DNA of 64,000 nucleotides from Azolla caroliniana (taxonomy: Eukaryota; Polypodiophyta): the NCBI GenBank assembly GCA_043228905.1, contig JBHGNT010000001.1, positions 18,104,001-18,168,000 of the forward strand. The letters are read 5' to 3'. Shown here in pieces: positions 19,688 to 29,550 of the stretch (positions are counted from its first letter, which is position 1; each line of letters starts with the position of its first letter). The notes below the pieces were generated by a model, which saw only the letters and a program-made list of their open reading frames with translations, did no database searches and had not been told where the DNA came from. The translations under genes were made by a program, and so were the position numbers.

Positions 19688-20932
19688 GAGGTCGTGGTTC
19701 ATTGGGATTGGCATTTTGGTGGTGCTCGTGTGTTCATCTTCGCCGTGTTCGGATTTGCATTTGTCTCTAAGGGCATTTAATATTTATGTTTTGACTGAGC
19801 TTTTGGTTAACTATAAGTTGCCATTGTAAACAAAACCCTATTTTATAAAGGGTCCTCTTGCATTGGAGTCGAACACGTATTTATCTCTTTGGTCGATATC
19901 ATTCGTGTTTCTTTCTCTCCTACTTTCATTATTCTTGTCTTCCTTATACGTTTGGCCTCTTGTGACGAGGGAGCGTTTCAGGCTTGCCCATGCTCCTCTC
20001 CTCCTCATAAAGGCGTACGAGCATCTGTGCGTGTGTTTGTGTCTTCCGTGTACGATCAGCCGTCTTGTGACGAGGGGACCGTTCGAGCTTGCCCATGCAC
20101 CTCTCTTCCTCATAAAGGCATACGAGCATTTGTGCATGTGTTTGTGTCTTCCGTGTACGTTCAACCGTCTTATGACGAGGGGACCGTTTGGGCTTGCCCA
20201 TGCTCCTCTCCTCCTCATAAAGGTGTACAAGCATTTGTGCGTGTGTTTGTGTCTTTCTTGTACATTCGGCCGTCTTGTGACGAGGGGACTGTTCGGGCTT
20301 GCCCATGCACCTCTCCTCCTCATAAAGGCATAGGAGTATTTGTGTCTGTGTTTGTGTGTTCCTTGTACGTTTGGCCGTCTTGTGACGAGGGAGCGTTTCG
20401 GGCGTGCCCATGCACTCCTCCTCATAAAGACGTACGAGCATTTTTGTGTTTGTGTGTGTCTTTCTTGTACATTCGGCCATCTTGTGACGAGGGACCGTTT
20501 CGGGCTTTCCCATGCACCTCTCCTCATAAAGGCGTACTAGCATTTGGTGCGTGTGTTTGTTTCTTCCTTGTACGTTCGGTCGTCTCGTGACAAGGGAGCG
20601 TTTGGGCTTGCCCATGTACCCCTCCTGATAAAGAAGCACGGACATTCGTGTTTGTGTTATTGTCCCCTTGTGCGTTCATGTTGCGTGCTCATCTTGCTTG
20701 TACCCGTTTGGTCACTTGGCTCGTGCGGTGATCTCGAAAGGTCGACGAGTCGTGATGAACGAGAGTCACCGGCCTCACAAAACAAAGGGCAACGAGACCT
20801 TGCTTGGGAAGGGGTCGGGAAGTAGTATTGTCATAAAGCTAACCTCGGGTCTTCTCTATCGCTTGAGTACTCCCTAGTCCAAGACCCCCGTGGTCCCGCC
20901 CAACTAACACACGTGCGCGAAACTTCACGACA
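19688..20932 (+). mobile_element. LTR J, second copy, 5' part missing, 3' end present
   Basis: This is the second unit of the duplication. It begins inside J at GAGGTCGTGGTTC and ends at the true LTR end CTTCACGACA (20932), followed by ACAT. The U5 motif CCTAGTCCAAGACCCCCGTGG lies near 20875. It supplies the end of J that the first copy has lost. Confidence 0.75.
19948..20650 (+). repeat. 105-bp tandem array in J, second copy
   Basis: Seven units start near 19948, 20052, 20157, 20262, 20367, 20469 and 20571. They match the units at 17088-17690, which has six. Long frames of over 220 codons are open in three or more phases at once, as expected for a repeat whose length is a multiple of three. 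Confidence 0.9.
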
Positions 20933-22086
20933 ACATGCCAAGTCCGGAGAAAGGTGAGAGATTCCGGCCAGTGAGGAACCGGTCTTCCATAATCTGCATT
21001 CTGGCTGCGTGTTGGACTCGCCGGGTCCGAATTATCGGTTCCGGTCCCTTCTCCGTGTTTGCCTCTCCGTAGGCTGGTTCGACCCGCCGATAGGTGATTC
21101 GCCGTGATCCCATAGTGTGTGTGCTTCCTGTTGGCCCTTCCTTCTATTGCATGCATGATTCTCGTCCCTTCGGATACGCGGTGTCCTGCGTCGAAGGAGC
21201 ACTTATGTTGGCCCGCTTGGCCTCCCTTGACCTTCGCGTCATCCTGGTTCTCGTTCCACGTTAATCTCCACCACCTTCGTCCCCTCGCCACTACCTACCT
21301 TCTCCTTGGTCTCCGGAACCAGTGTGGAGGATTCCTCTCTGGCCATCTACGAGAGATCACCAGGACTGGCAACCCGCCTTCGCACTTTTACTCCTGTTTC
21401 GGCACCTCCGTGTTCCGGGCATCCCCTTCTCGTGTTCGGCTCCGCCCATGCTAAATTCCGGCTACTTCCCATGCACGCATCGTCGGCCTCGCCCGACCAG
21501 ATCGTGCATCGCCGCTTCTCCGCGTACCGGTGTCCTCCGCGTCCAAGGAACACCCGGTAATAGCCTGCTTGGCCACTTTCATCTTGCGCTGTGTCCACCG
21601 GTTTGGAGTCTTCCACTTGTCGTCATCCCCTCGCCCCCACCAGCTTGTTATCTCGGGTTTGGCCCGCCACGCCAGTCGTTGCCACTCCGACTGAGCCGCC
21701 GAGATCTTCGAAGTGGGTGTGAAGGATCCTCCTTTTGCCCGTTGTTTCGTTTCCGGTCTCCAAACCATGGAGTCCGTTGCACACCCGTGCTCTCGTTCCC
21801 AGCACCGTCGTGTGCCCTCTTCCTTCGTCCTTGTTCAGCACCGTCTATGTTGAACACCGTCCCGTACTCGTGCTTTGCTTTGGCCCTCGATGGCCTTACG
21901 CACGTCTCCCGTTCTGCTTTCAGGCGTGCCCCTTTCCGGCTCGGCACACCGCTCCTTGACCGGGAGTCCCTAGTAGTTTACCTGAAGATCACCCTTGTCG
22001 CGTCCCGGCCCGCATGGCCTCCTTCGTTCACGTAACGCCTCAGTTAGTTGGTGCCACTGTTGTTGCCGCCTTCGTCCCCTCACCGC
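20933..22086. other. Interior sequence of D between J and C2
   Basis: This is GC-rich, non-coding sequence continuing the D interior after the J insertion; the piece 20933-21390 is absent from the first unit. Copies of the GGTGTGGAGGATCCTCC motif occur near 21330 and 21720. Minus-strand frames are short and rich in Arg and Gly, with no recognised domain. Confidence 0.6.
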
Positions 22087-23156
22087 TGTCGTGTGAATCT
22101 TCTCACACTATGTAAAAAATAAACTATGCAAAAAAATAAATAATAAAATAAGTACTTTAGATTAGCTTAATGGCATGTTATTGAAAGATAGATGTTTGAG
22201 AAGATAGGGAAAATAGAACTATGATATATCCCACATATATAGGAAACTTAAGGCTCTAGCTATATAAACACTTTGACCCCTCATTTTCATTTGTGTGCTA
22301 AGAGCACTTTGGCCACTTTGTCTTGATGGATGATGGTGGCCAAGTTCCCAAAAACCGAAACCGGCCAGTAATCAAAATCGGAAACCGGCCGGTAAGCAAA
22401 ATCGCAACCCGGCCGGTAAGCAAAACCGAAACCGGCAGCGGCAATCGGCGACCGGTCGAAATCGGCGACTGGACGAGGCTGGACGCAAACCGAACGGATA
22501 ACAAGATCATGGGGTTAATTAAAGTAAAGTAAAGGGAACTAAAGTAAAGGACATGTGAACGCATCCAAAAAGTTGAAAGGCATGCAAAGAAAAGGCGGAA
22601 AGAGTTGCACCTAAAGGTGGGCATGCAAAGTAACATTGAAGGCTCTTATCAACAGAGAGCTCCATATAAAATTCCATTTTTTTTCCTACACTCATTCTCT
22701 CTCCATATGATTTTATTTTTCCTTCTTAGCTTCCTTATCTCACGGAGCCATAACACTCATAAACCTTAATTTTCCTTACGGAAGCAATATCTCTCCTATA
22801 ACCTAATCCTAATTTTCCTTACGGAAGCCATAAACCCTAAATTTCCTTACGGAAGCCATATCTTTCATAAACCCTAATTTCCTTACAGAAGACAAAAAAC
22901 CTAATTTTCCCAACGGAAGCCATATCTCTCCAAACCCCTAATTTTTCTTTTCTATTAATCTCAGTAAACCTAAAACTTATGAATCCCAATCTTGGGACAT
23001 ATTGTAATTTCTTTTCCTTTGTTAATGAAAATTATTAAATTTTCTCGTTTCTATTAATTGTAAAAAAACATATAAATGCACGAATCTAATATCCTCTGGT
23101 CGGAGGCCCCGGGGTCCTGCCTCAAGTTCACGTATCCTCGTCGTATTTTCGCGACA
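22087..23156 (+). mobile_element. Solo LTR of family C (copy C2), complete
   Basis: It runs from TGTCGTGTGAATC to TTTTCGCGACA, 1070 bp, with the perfect 4-bp duplication CCGC on both sides (22083-22086 and 23157-23160). It has about four CCGG-rich units (22355-22440), a TATA-like box near 22665 and ACGGAAGC repeats (22745-22925). It is the best-preserved copy of this LTR in the window. Confidence 0.88.
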
Positions 23157-24859
23157 CCGCTACCTACCATTACCCTCGGGGTCTCCGGACAGGTGTGAAG
23201 GATCCTTTTTGGGCCTCCGATTTGTTGGGTCACCGACTCATGTACCAAGCGCGTTCGATCTTGGTCTTGCCAACTCTGCTGGTTGGGTCCGTATCCAGTT
23301 CGTGGCTGCCTCGTCGGCCTCATACCTCCTTTCGCTCTGTTTCCCATCGTCCGATCACGTTCTCTTGCCACCACCGTCCTTCTCCCTAGGTCTCACGCCG
23401 GCTCTCTTCGCCGGCTGCCGGAGTGTCCAAATCGGTGTGAGTGACTTCGTGGGACCTCCCCTTTGTCGTCTTTGGTTGCCTGCCTTGCCGCCACCGCCGT
23501 TCTTCTCTCTAGGTCTCACGCCGGCTGCCGGAGTGTCTAGAACCGGTGTCTGTACGGTCGTGGCAGCATCGCTTGCCGTTTTCCTCTCACCGTAGTCCCG
23601 ACCTTCGCATCGGCGTCTGGTGTTGGTCACGTTCACCTGCCGCCACCATCCTTTCCTATTGGAGTCATGCCAGCTCTAGGGCCGACCGCCGGATCAGTGT
23701 GAGGATCTCCGTAGACCGCCCATCCGTAGTCCTTTGCCTTAGTCCCCTCGCCGCCACTATTCGTCACTCTAGGTCTCAGGCCGGCTCTCGGTCCGACCGC
23801 CGGAGTCTCTAGAAATGGTGTGAAGGATCCTCCTTGGGCTTGTTGTATATCAGACCCTTGTCCCGGGTCTTCCTTCTCCGCATGTTGAGAGGGTGGCTTG
23901 CTCCGCGCCCTCTCCCATGGTACTAATGTACCGTGTCCCCCAACCTCTCCGTAGGCCTGCCTCTTCCTCCCTTCCGGATCGGATATCCGGAAGTCCGCTC
24001 CATCCGGTTCTTGTCCAGGTTCGCCCGTCACTCCGCATTGTCGGGTCCCGTTTCCTACCGCCACCATCCCTCTAACTCGGTCTCACGTTGCCATGTCGGC
24101 TTGAACTGTCTGTGTCTCCAGATCGGTGTGAGGAACCCGTAGGACCATCCTTCGTTCTCCGCTTCGTCCCTTGTACTTCTCCAGGACTTGTCGTCGCTCT
24201 CCTTGCTGTGCTCCCGCCTCCATCTTCCATCTCTTTCAGTCTCACGTTGCCACGCCGGCTGAACTAGTGAAGTCTCTGGTCAAGATCTGGGAATACCGAT
24301 TTCGTAACGACCCCTGACAACTCGTCCGGGGCCACGGACCCTTTTAGTGGTGTCGGTGGAAAGCATCCGCTCTATGATCAACCAAGCCCTACCTGGGCTT
24401 GATTCTCCAATGTCCGGAGTTTCGGCTCCAATGCCGATCCCACCAGACTCGTTCCGTACCCTCAATCCTCTTCTTCCTGATTCCCGACCTTCGCCCGGTC
24501 AATCTTTCTCCCCATGTAAAAGAGGGCGGCCCGTCCCGCACCCTCTCTCGTACCGGCATCGTCGTGCTCCGCTTGGCCTCCGGCTCGACCACGTCCGTCT
24601 GGTCCGCGCACCGCACCCCCTTCCCATTGTGATGTCGTGTCGTCGCACACCACCTTTGTTTCGCTTCTGGGTGACCATGCTCTGAGCATCTTGGAGCTCC
24701 TCCTCTTTATGTTGGACGGTCGGGCCTTCGGTGAAACTCGTGGGACTCCGTCCCTATTGTAACGGTCCACTTCTTCGACCTCGCCCATCTCGATGCGCCA
24801 CTTCTCAACTCTCCTTCTTGAAGTCTTCGGCCTCGAACTCCATCCTCCCTTGCCTCCCT
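23157..24859 (-). other. GC-rich repeated interior of D next to the primer site
   Basis: Imperfect copies of a block built on GGTCTCACGCCGGCT, GCCGGAGTGTCTAGAA and GGTGTGAAGGATCCTCC recur near 23190, 23390, 23510, 23640, 23765, 24080 and 24240 at irregular spacing. On the minus strand the short frames repeat phrases such as GGSFTP and AGVRPREKDGGG, but stops and shifts break them. Gag would be expected here in an autonomous element, and none was recognised. It may be a worn-out repeat array or a captured sequence. Confidence 0.55.
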
Positions 24860-24880
24860 TCACGTCAAGTTCACCAAATA
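24860..24880 (-). promoter_or_regulatory. Primer-binding site of element D
   Basis: After the 5' LTR the minus strand reads TATTTGGTGAACTTGACGTG. The TGGTGAAC core and the following GACGTGAAG are shared with the primer site of element B. Confidence 0.65.
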
Positions 24881-25965
24881 TGTCGTGAAAATCCGCGCTT
24901 CTATGTCAGATGAGGGCGGGACCACCAGGGTCATGGATCAGGAGGGGAGGAGTTGTCGGGGACCCGAATCTTCTAGAGATTGCCGCGTTGCCAGCCGGTT
25001 CGATCCCAGATACTCTCTGGACGTGACCGGTAACCGCATGGGAAGTGAGAGAGCGCGCCCTCGTCATTGCCACTCCTTTTGCCTGTATGTACAAGGAGCC
25101 GAAAAGAGGCACGGGACACGGCCCGGTTCACCGCGCCCGCACACACGCACACACATATCCACACCCGGTTACGATCGGCACCTCTACACCGGCGACCACG
25201 CATGCACCCTCTCTCGTAGCTTATGCTACCCTGAAACACACACACACATACACACGCGACACTTGCTGCAAGACTAGTTCCACACAGAGCGGTCAGGGAG
25301 CTCCCATGCTCGTTCGCGCGACAAGACCCTCGTGGAGGGCACACCTCCTCCAGAACGACCACATGCTGTGCCAAACTGCTTCACGGAGCGCATGGGCTCG
25401 TTGCACCGAGTTGGGTCTTGCGCACCAAGGAGGGAAGATAGCCACCGAACCACCTAGCGCGCGGGCTCTTCACAAGAGACAGAAGCCAACACCCACACAC
25501 ACAGATGTACTTGACCGTGGAGTACTGAGAGCCAACGAGCAGGAACTCAGGAAAAGCACAGATAGTTCGCACGCCACCTGCCATAACCGAACACACCACC
25601 TACGCACGTACACAAAAGACATCGAAACCCTAATAGAGAATAGAGAAAGACGTTATACACAAAAGTTCATTAACACTAAACGGAACCTCAAAACGAGGAA
25701 CAAAGCTGTTTGGGACACAACGGGTGGGAACCCTTGTACAAGAAGCGCGCCCTCCCTTTTATAGGACAAGGTGAGGGTCGCGTGACTATGTGGGATAAAT
25801 CCCGTGATACATGGGATCCTCAATCCCAACTTTATTGCCGCTCGGCGTCATCAAGGCGCCCCCATTTCCCTATACAAGTTTTACAAGAGTGGGTGCACAT
25901 GGCGCACCATGCCGCTTCCTCCAATATTCCCCGGTTTCTTACTATGGCCTGGAATCTTCACGATA
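24881..25965 (-). repeat. 5' LTR of element D
   Basis: This 1085-bp LTR runs from TGTCGTGAAAATCC to CTTCACGATA and is clearly diverged from the other D LTR, with many substitutions and indels. A TATA box, TATAAAAGGGAGGG, lies on the minus strand near 25755-25770. Its final 45 bases are repeated at 26279-26325 as part of a local duplication. Confidence 0.85.
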
Positions 25966-26622
25966 GCGCTCTTCCTTCCAAAAATACCCTTGTTTTTGGT
26001 TGCATCGGAAATTCTGGTTTCCTTGTCATTCTGGATAGTGTCTATCATTCCTTCTCCAGTCGTAATCCCAGGAGTAGCCCCGTTCATACCGATCTTGGTT
26101 GTAGCTTTCCCTGCGTCGTTCGTCGCGATCACGCTCATAGTCGTCGCGTCTTCTATCATTGTACCAATCCCCACGTTCTGGTCAGTATCGGTCCTCCCTT
26201 TCGAACCGTTCGTTGTCCGGTTCGTGATTGCAACGTGGTTCAATGTTCCACACCGGTGTTGCTTGTCGGTTGAGCAAGCTCCGATATTCCCTGGTTTCTC
26301 ACCGTGGCCCGGAATCTTCACGACAGCGCTCTTCCCTGCGAAAACACCCTTGTTTTTGGTTGCGTCGGATAGCGTTCTAGATAGCGTCTATCATTCCTTC
26401 TCCGGTCGTAATCCGGGGAGTAGTCCCATTCATACCGATCTCAGTTGTAGCTTTCCCTGAGTCGGTCGTCGCGATCACCCTCATAGTTGTCGTCTCTTCT
26501 ATCATTGTACCGATCCCCACGTTCTGGTCGGTATCGGTCCTCCCTTTGGAACCGTTCGTCGTCCAGTTCATGATTACTACGTGGTTCAATGTTCCACACT
26601 GATGCCGCTTGTCGGTTGAGCA
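25921..26622. repeat. Tandem duplication of 346-360 bp at the D/E border
   Basis: The two units start at 25921 and 26281. Each begins with the last 45 bases of the D LTR (ATATTCCCYGGTTTCT through CTTCACGAYA) and continues into E gag to GTCGGTTGAGCA (26269-26276 and 26615-26622). The period is 360 bp at the start and 346 bp after a small deletion. The border of the two elements is inside the repeat, so it arose after D had inserted. Confidence 0.85.
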
Positions 26623-27748
26623 GGTTGTACTCGCATTGGTCCGTTGTGTGTGTCCGTGAATGGCATATCATACATTGCGTCCTAATTGTGCAGTCCAATA
26701 TCGAATAGCCCAGGTTTAGACACGTTGTGCATTGCAACGCCTGGCGAAACCTGAGATCCTCCTTATTTGGAAGGGCCTTATGAAGGGCTCCCATCGTCAT
26801 CAGGGAGCTATGTTTATCCATTTCCAACACCCAATCAATGGCTTGATCCATTGTGTTAGCCTGGAAATCTAGTACCGTGCAAATCATTCGGAGGGGTTCC
26901 CGTAGAGCGGCCAGAAACACCGCTTTCGCCTCCTCCTCCGGAGGTGTCCTTGTCAACTAGCTGTGTAGTGTTTGAAATCGGATGATAAATTGGGGCACTG
27001 TCTCCTGCTCCTCTTGGTGGGTTGTGTAAAACCAATCGACTAGTTCACGTTGTTCCACTTGCCTATGGAATAGTCGGGGGAATTTTGTTTTCAAGTCCTC
27101 AAATGTGGCAAAGCTTCCGGGTAGGTGCTTTGCGTGCCAGCAGGCCGCCGGTCCCTCTAATGTCATGCCGAATTCGGCAATTTTTGATTGTTCCGCTTCC
27201 AGTTTGGTCAGCTTTTGGGACACATGATTCACTTCCCATGTTTGTCGGAACGCATAGACATGCGCCTCCACGTCAGGGTCATCACGGTACTTCGGATATG
27301 GGTATGGCATGGTGTAGTCTTCGGAAGGTTGTACCGGAAATGTGTGGTCTAGTTCTTGCTCTATGGGTGGTGTTGGTGCACGGTTTTCCGCTTTCTTCGC
27401 GCTTGGTGTTGGTGTGCGTTTGGTCTTGTTTGGAGATTCCCGCTCTCCGGGTACCAAGGGTAATTCCTCCCTTGTTTCTGGTGTCGATGGGTCGTCCAAT
27501 TCGTCATCCTCCGGATCGTCTGGAGTATCGTGGCTGCTTTTGTAATTCGACTGAACGCTCTATTCACTATCCGATTCCGACTCTAAGGCTGAGAATGCCT
27601 CCGAGTCTCCGTTGCCTTCGGCAAGCGTCTGCAGTCTCGATTCTGCCTCTTGCAGATTCGTCAGACTACTGCCCTCGTCAGAAAGTTGTTGTTTTTGGAA
27701 CCGAAGTGCTTCTTCCGCGACCCTCTGAAGCACTCTGGGAAAAGACAT
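25966..27748 (-). pseudogene. gag: gag of element E
   Basis: The minus strand encodes a Ty3-type Gag homologous to F (61241-62965). The N-terminal part is FPRVLQRVAEEALRFQKQQ, and the capsid part is YPKYRDDPDVEAHVYAFRQTWE (near 27310-27240) with PQFIIRFQTLHS at 26957. Two zinc-knuckle-like sites follow (CTTCLNLGYSILDC, with H changed to Y, and CMICHSRTHTTDQC). The C-terminal charged, RYDR-rich tail is duplicated. A stop at about 26957 and others break the frame. It is cut at 25966 by D. Confidence 0.87.
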
Positions 27749-27889
27749 GATCCTGTCGGATTTCCTCGATCGCTTGTTGGAAGGCTTCCAGCCTTCGCTA
27801 TCTTCCGGCTAGTCTTCTTCCTCATTCGGTGACTTGGTTGTTAGTCGGTCGAGACATCCATCCCTCGGTGTTCTCTGCTCACTATAGGA

Positions 27890-27908
27890 ATTGTGGTCAC
27901 CAAATTAG
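27890..27908 (-). promoter_or_regulatory. Primer-binding site of element E
   Basis: After the LTR the minus strand reads CTAATTTGGTGACCACAA. The same TTTGGTGACCACRATTCC lies at 61191-61208 in element F. The tRNA was not identified. Confidence 0.6.
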
Positions 27909-28305
27909 TGTTGATCCTTGGCCAGACTAGCCACAACACAAGGTGTCCTCTTCCGAAACACTTCTCCAAAGGGTGGTAAGGTTAGGATGCTTCCGTTATT
28001 AACATGCGTAAGATCTTAATATTAACCCCAGATGGCAAGTATACAAGAATTAATTAATCGATATATGTAATCTTCTATTACTTCCGTAAACATTACATCG
28101 GGTCGAATCCTTTTATAGGAATCCGGTGTCATTACAAAACGGTGCCCTATTGGCAACCAGCTACGAATCGGTTCGGATCCGGATCGGTGCAACTATCTCG
28201 GATCCGTCCCTCTGAATACTAATTCTATTTATTTCTAAATTTATATATATATATCTCTGACTCACCCTTTTCCCACTTATCCTTTGGCCCTTAACCAGCC
28301 AACAA
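27909..28305 (-). repeat. 5' LTR of element E
   Basis: On the minus strand it runs from TGTTGGCTGG to AAGGATCAACA, 397 bp, with a 5-bp terminal inverted repeat TGTTG/CAACA. A TATA box, TCCTATAAAAGG, lies at 28109-28120 on that strand. It adjoins copia element I directly at 28306, where the flank is ACCAT; the other side is out of the window. Confidence 0.8.
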
Positions 28306-28798
28306 CCATGAAATGGATACTCAGGAACCTCAAGGGTGTGCCTCAGGTATGGTGTCGGAAAACCTATGCTCGAAGGTTTTACCGACTCGGACATATCGAG
28401 AGATTTAGACTCAAGCCGATCAACATCAAGTTATGTGATCACCTATGCAGGGAGAGCAAAGTCGTGGCAGTCAAGACTGTAGAAGTTTGTGGCCTTGTCG
28501 ACCACAGAGGCAGAGTACATGGCAACGTAGAGGCTGGGAAAGAACTGATTTGGATTAAGAATTTCCTCAGTGAACTAGGAATGACGGAAGAGCATTTCCT
28601 ACTCCATTGTGATAATCAGACGTCATACATGTAACCAAGAATTCTTCGTACCACTCCCAGACCAAACATATACAAAGAAGGTATCACTGGTTGAAGGAGA
28701 AAGTGGATGCCCGGGAGTTTACGCTTGTGAAGATCCACACTGACGACAATGTATCCGACATGCCCACGAAGAACCTACCAATAGACAGAGTTAGAATC
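28306..28798 (+). pseudogene. RNase H end of copia element I
   Basis: The plus strand encodes the end of a Ty1/copia polyprotein: MKWILRNLKG, then after frame changes SSYVITYAG, VALSTTEAEYMA, EAGKELIWIKNFLSELG and the YHWLKEKV tail. Stops and frameshifts are present, including TAG in QSRL-stop-KFVAL. The left edge is cut by the LTR of E, and the right edge by H with the 5-bp duplication GAATC. The last codons and 3' LTR resume at 39832. Confidence 0.87.
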
Positions 28799-28853
28799 TG
28801 TAAAGAATCGGATATGATTCTTGTGAAGCAGAAGAGATGTGAGTTATGTGTGT

Positions 28854-29256
28854 TGTAAAAAGTAACGTGCGGAAGCAAGTATGAAGACCGAATAGAAGGA
28901 AGAAAACTCAGGTTTAATGGAGAGCTTGAGCTTACGCAGTATACGCGGGAGAGACAAAGAGAGTGAGAGAGAGAAAACACAAGAACTATATTCAACAAAA
29001 CATCTCGATTCACTGCTCTATACATATGTGTGTTCCATGAACACTTTTATACAAGTCCTCGAAGTATTGACCGAAGTACTGACCGTACTTCAATGCTCTT
29101 TAAGAGCTCCTACACTAACTCCCAAATATATTCCTCACGGAATATCTTTCCTAACGGCCTCCCAGTTTACGCACTCGGCCTAACCGATCGTTCCCAACCA
29201 ATCCGGTCCTCGGCTTCTTCAGCCGATCCGGCCGATGTTGAGCTTGTCTCTCAACA
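28854..29256 (-). repeat. 3' LTR of element G
   Basis: In plus orientation it runs TGTAAAAAGTAACG to GTCTCTCAACA. It differs from the other LTR at scattered sites (for example CGAAGTATTGACC against CGAAGGACTGACC). Polypurine tract CCTTGAGGGGGAG lies next to it at 29257-29269 on the minus strand. Confidence 0.9.
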
Positions 29257-29550
29257 CTCCCCCTCAAGGTCAACTCGAGGCTCTTCGGGATCCTCGGGCT
29301 CACAGCTCTTGGCTGCACGCCTCGTTCGCGCTCCTCGACCTGTTCGACTCCGCGCGCTTCGACCCTTCCGGTCGGCTTGTCTGCTCATGTGGCCCTTATC
29401 AGCACTTCTGTTGTTGCGGTGTTGACGCTTCTCTTGCTGCCTTTTCTTCCGCTTGGGCCTCGGTTGATTCAGCGTATCTGAATCAAACATCTGAACCGAC
29501 TCGGCTACCTCCGATCGGTTTTCGCTCTCGTCCGAGTTGGCGGTCTCCAA
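29251..29550 (-). CDS. Small basic protein frame at the 3' end of element G
   Basis: This 99-codon frame starts at Met 29550 and stops just inside the 3' LTR. The N-terminal third is acidic (ESENRSEVAESVQMFDSD). The rest is rich in Arg and Lys, with PRPKRKKRQQEKRQHR looking like a nuclear localisation signal. It overlaps the C-terminal extension of the RT/RNase H frame. The position matches where some retroelements carry an extra gene, but no homology is recognised. It may be only a chance frame in GC-rich 3' sequence. Confidence 0.35.
   Translation of the reverse strand: METANSDESENRSEVAESVQMFDSDTLNQPRPKRKKRQQEKRQHRNNRSADKGHMSRQADRKGRSARSRTGRGARTRRAAKSCEPEDPEEPRVDLEGEC

Larger units (their letters stand above)
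15064..25965 (-). mobile_element. Large non-coding LTR element D
   Basis: The element has LTRs at 15064-16180 and 24881-25965 in minus orientation, with a primer site at 24860-24880 and a 3' block at 16181-16215 like that of element B. It lies inside the gag of element E. Its interior has no recognisable gag or pol, only GC-rich sequence with recurring motifs, and it holds solo LTRs of J and C. Flanks are ACGT on the left and GCGC on the right, not an exact duplication. It looks like a non-autonomous partner of B-like elements. Confidence 0.8.
12353..28305 (-). mobile_element. Ty3/gypsy element E, decayed, split by A and D
   Basis: Going down the minus strand there is a 5' LTR (27909-28305), primer site, gag (27748-25966), the insertion of D, the gag-protease link (15063-14591), protease, RT and the start of RNase H. 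There element A cuts in at 12352. Gag is of the same family as F at 61241-62965. E itself interrupts copia element I. Its 3' end is beyond A and outside the window. Confidence 0.85.
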
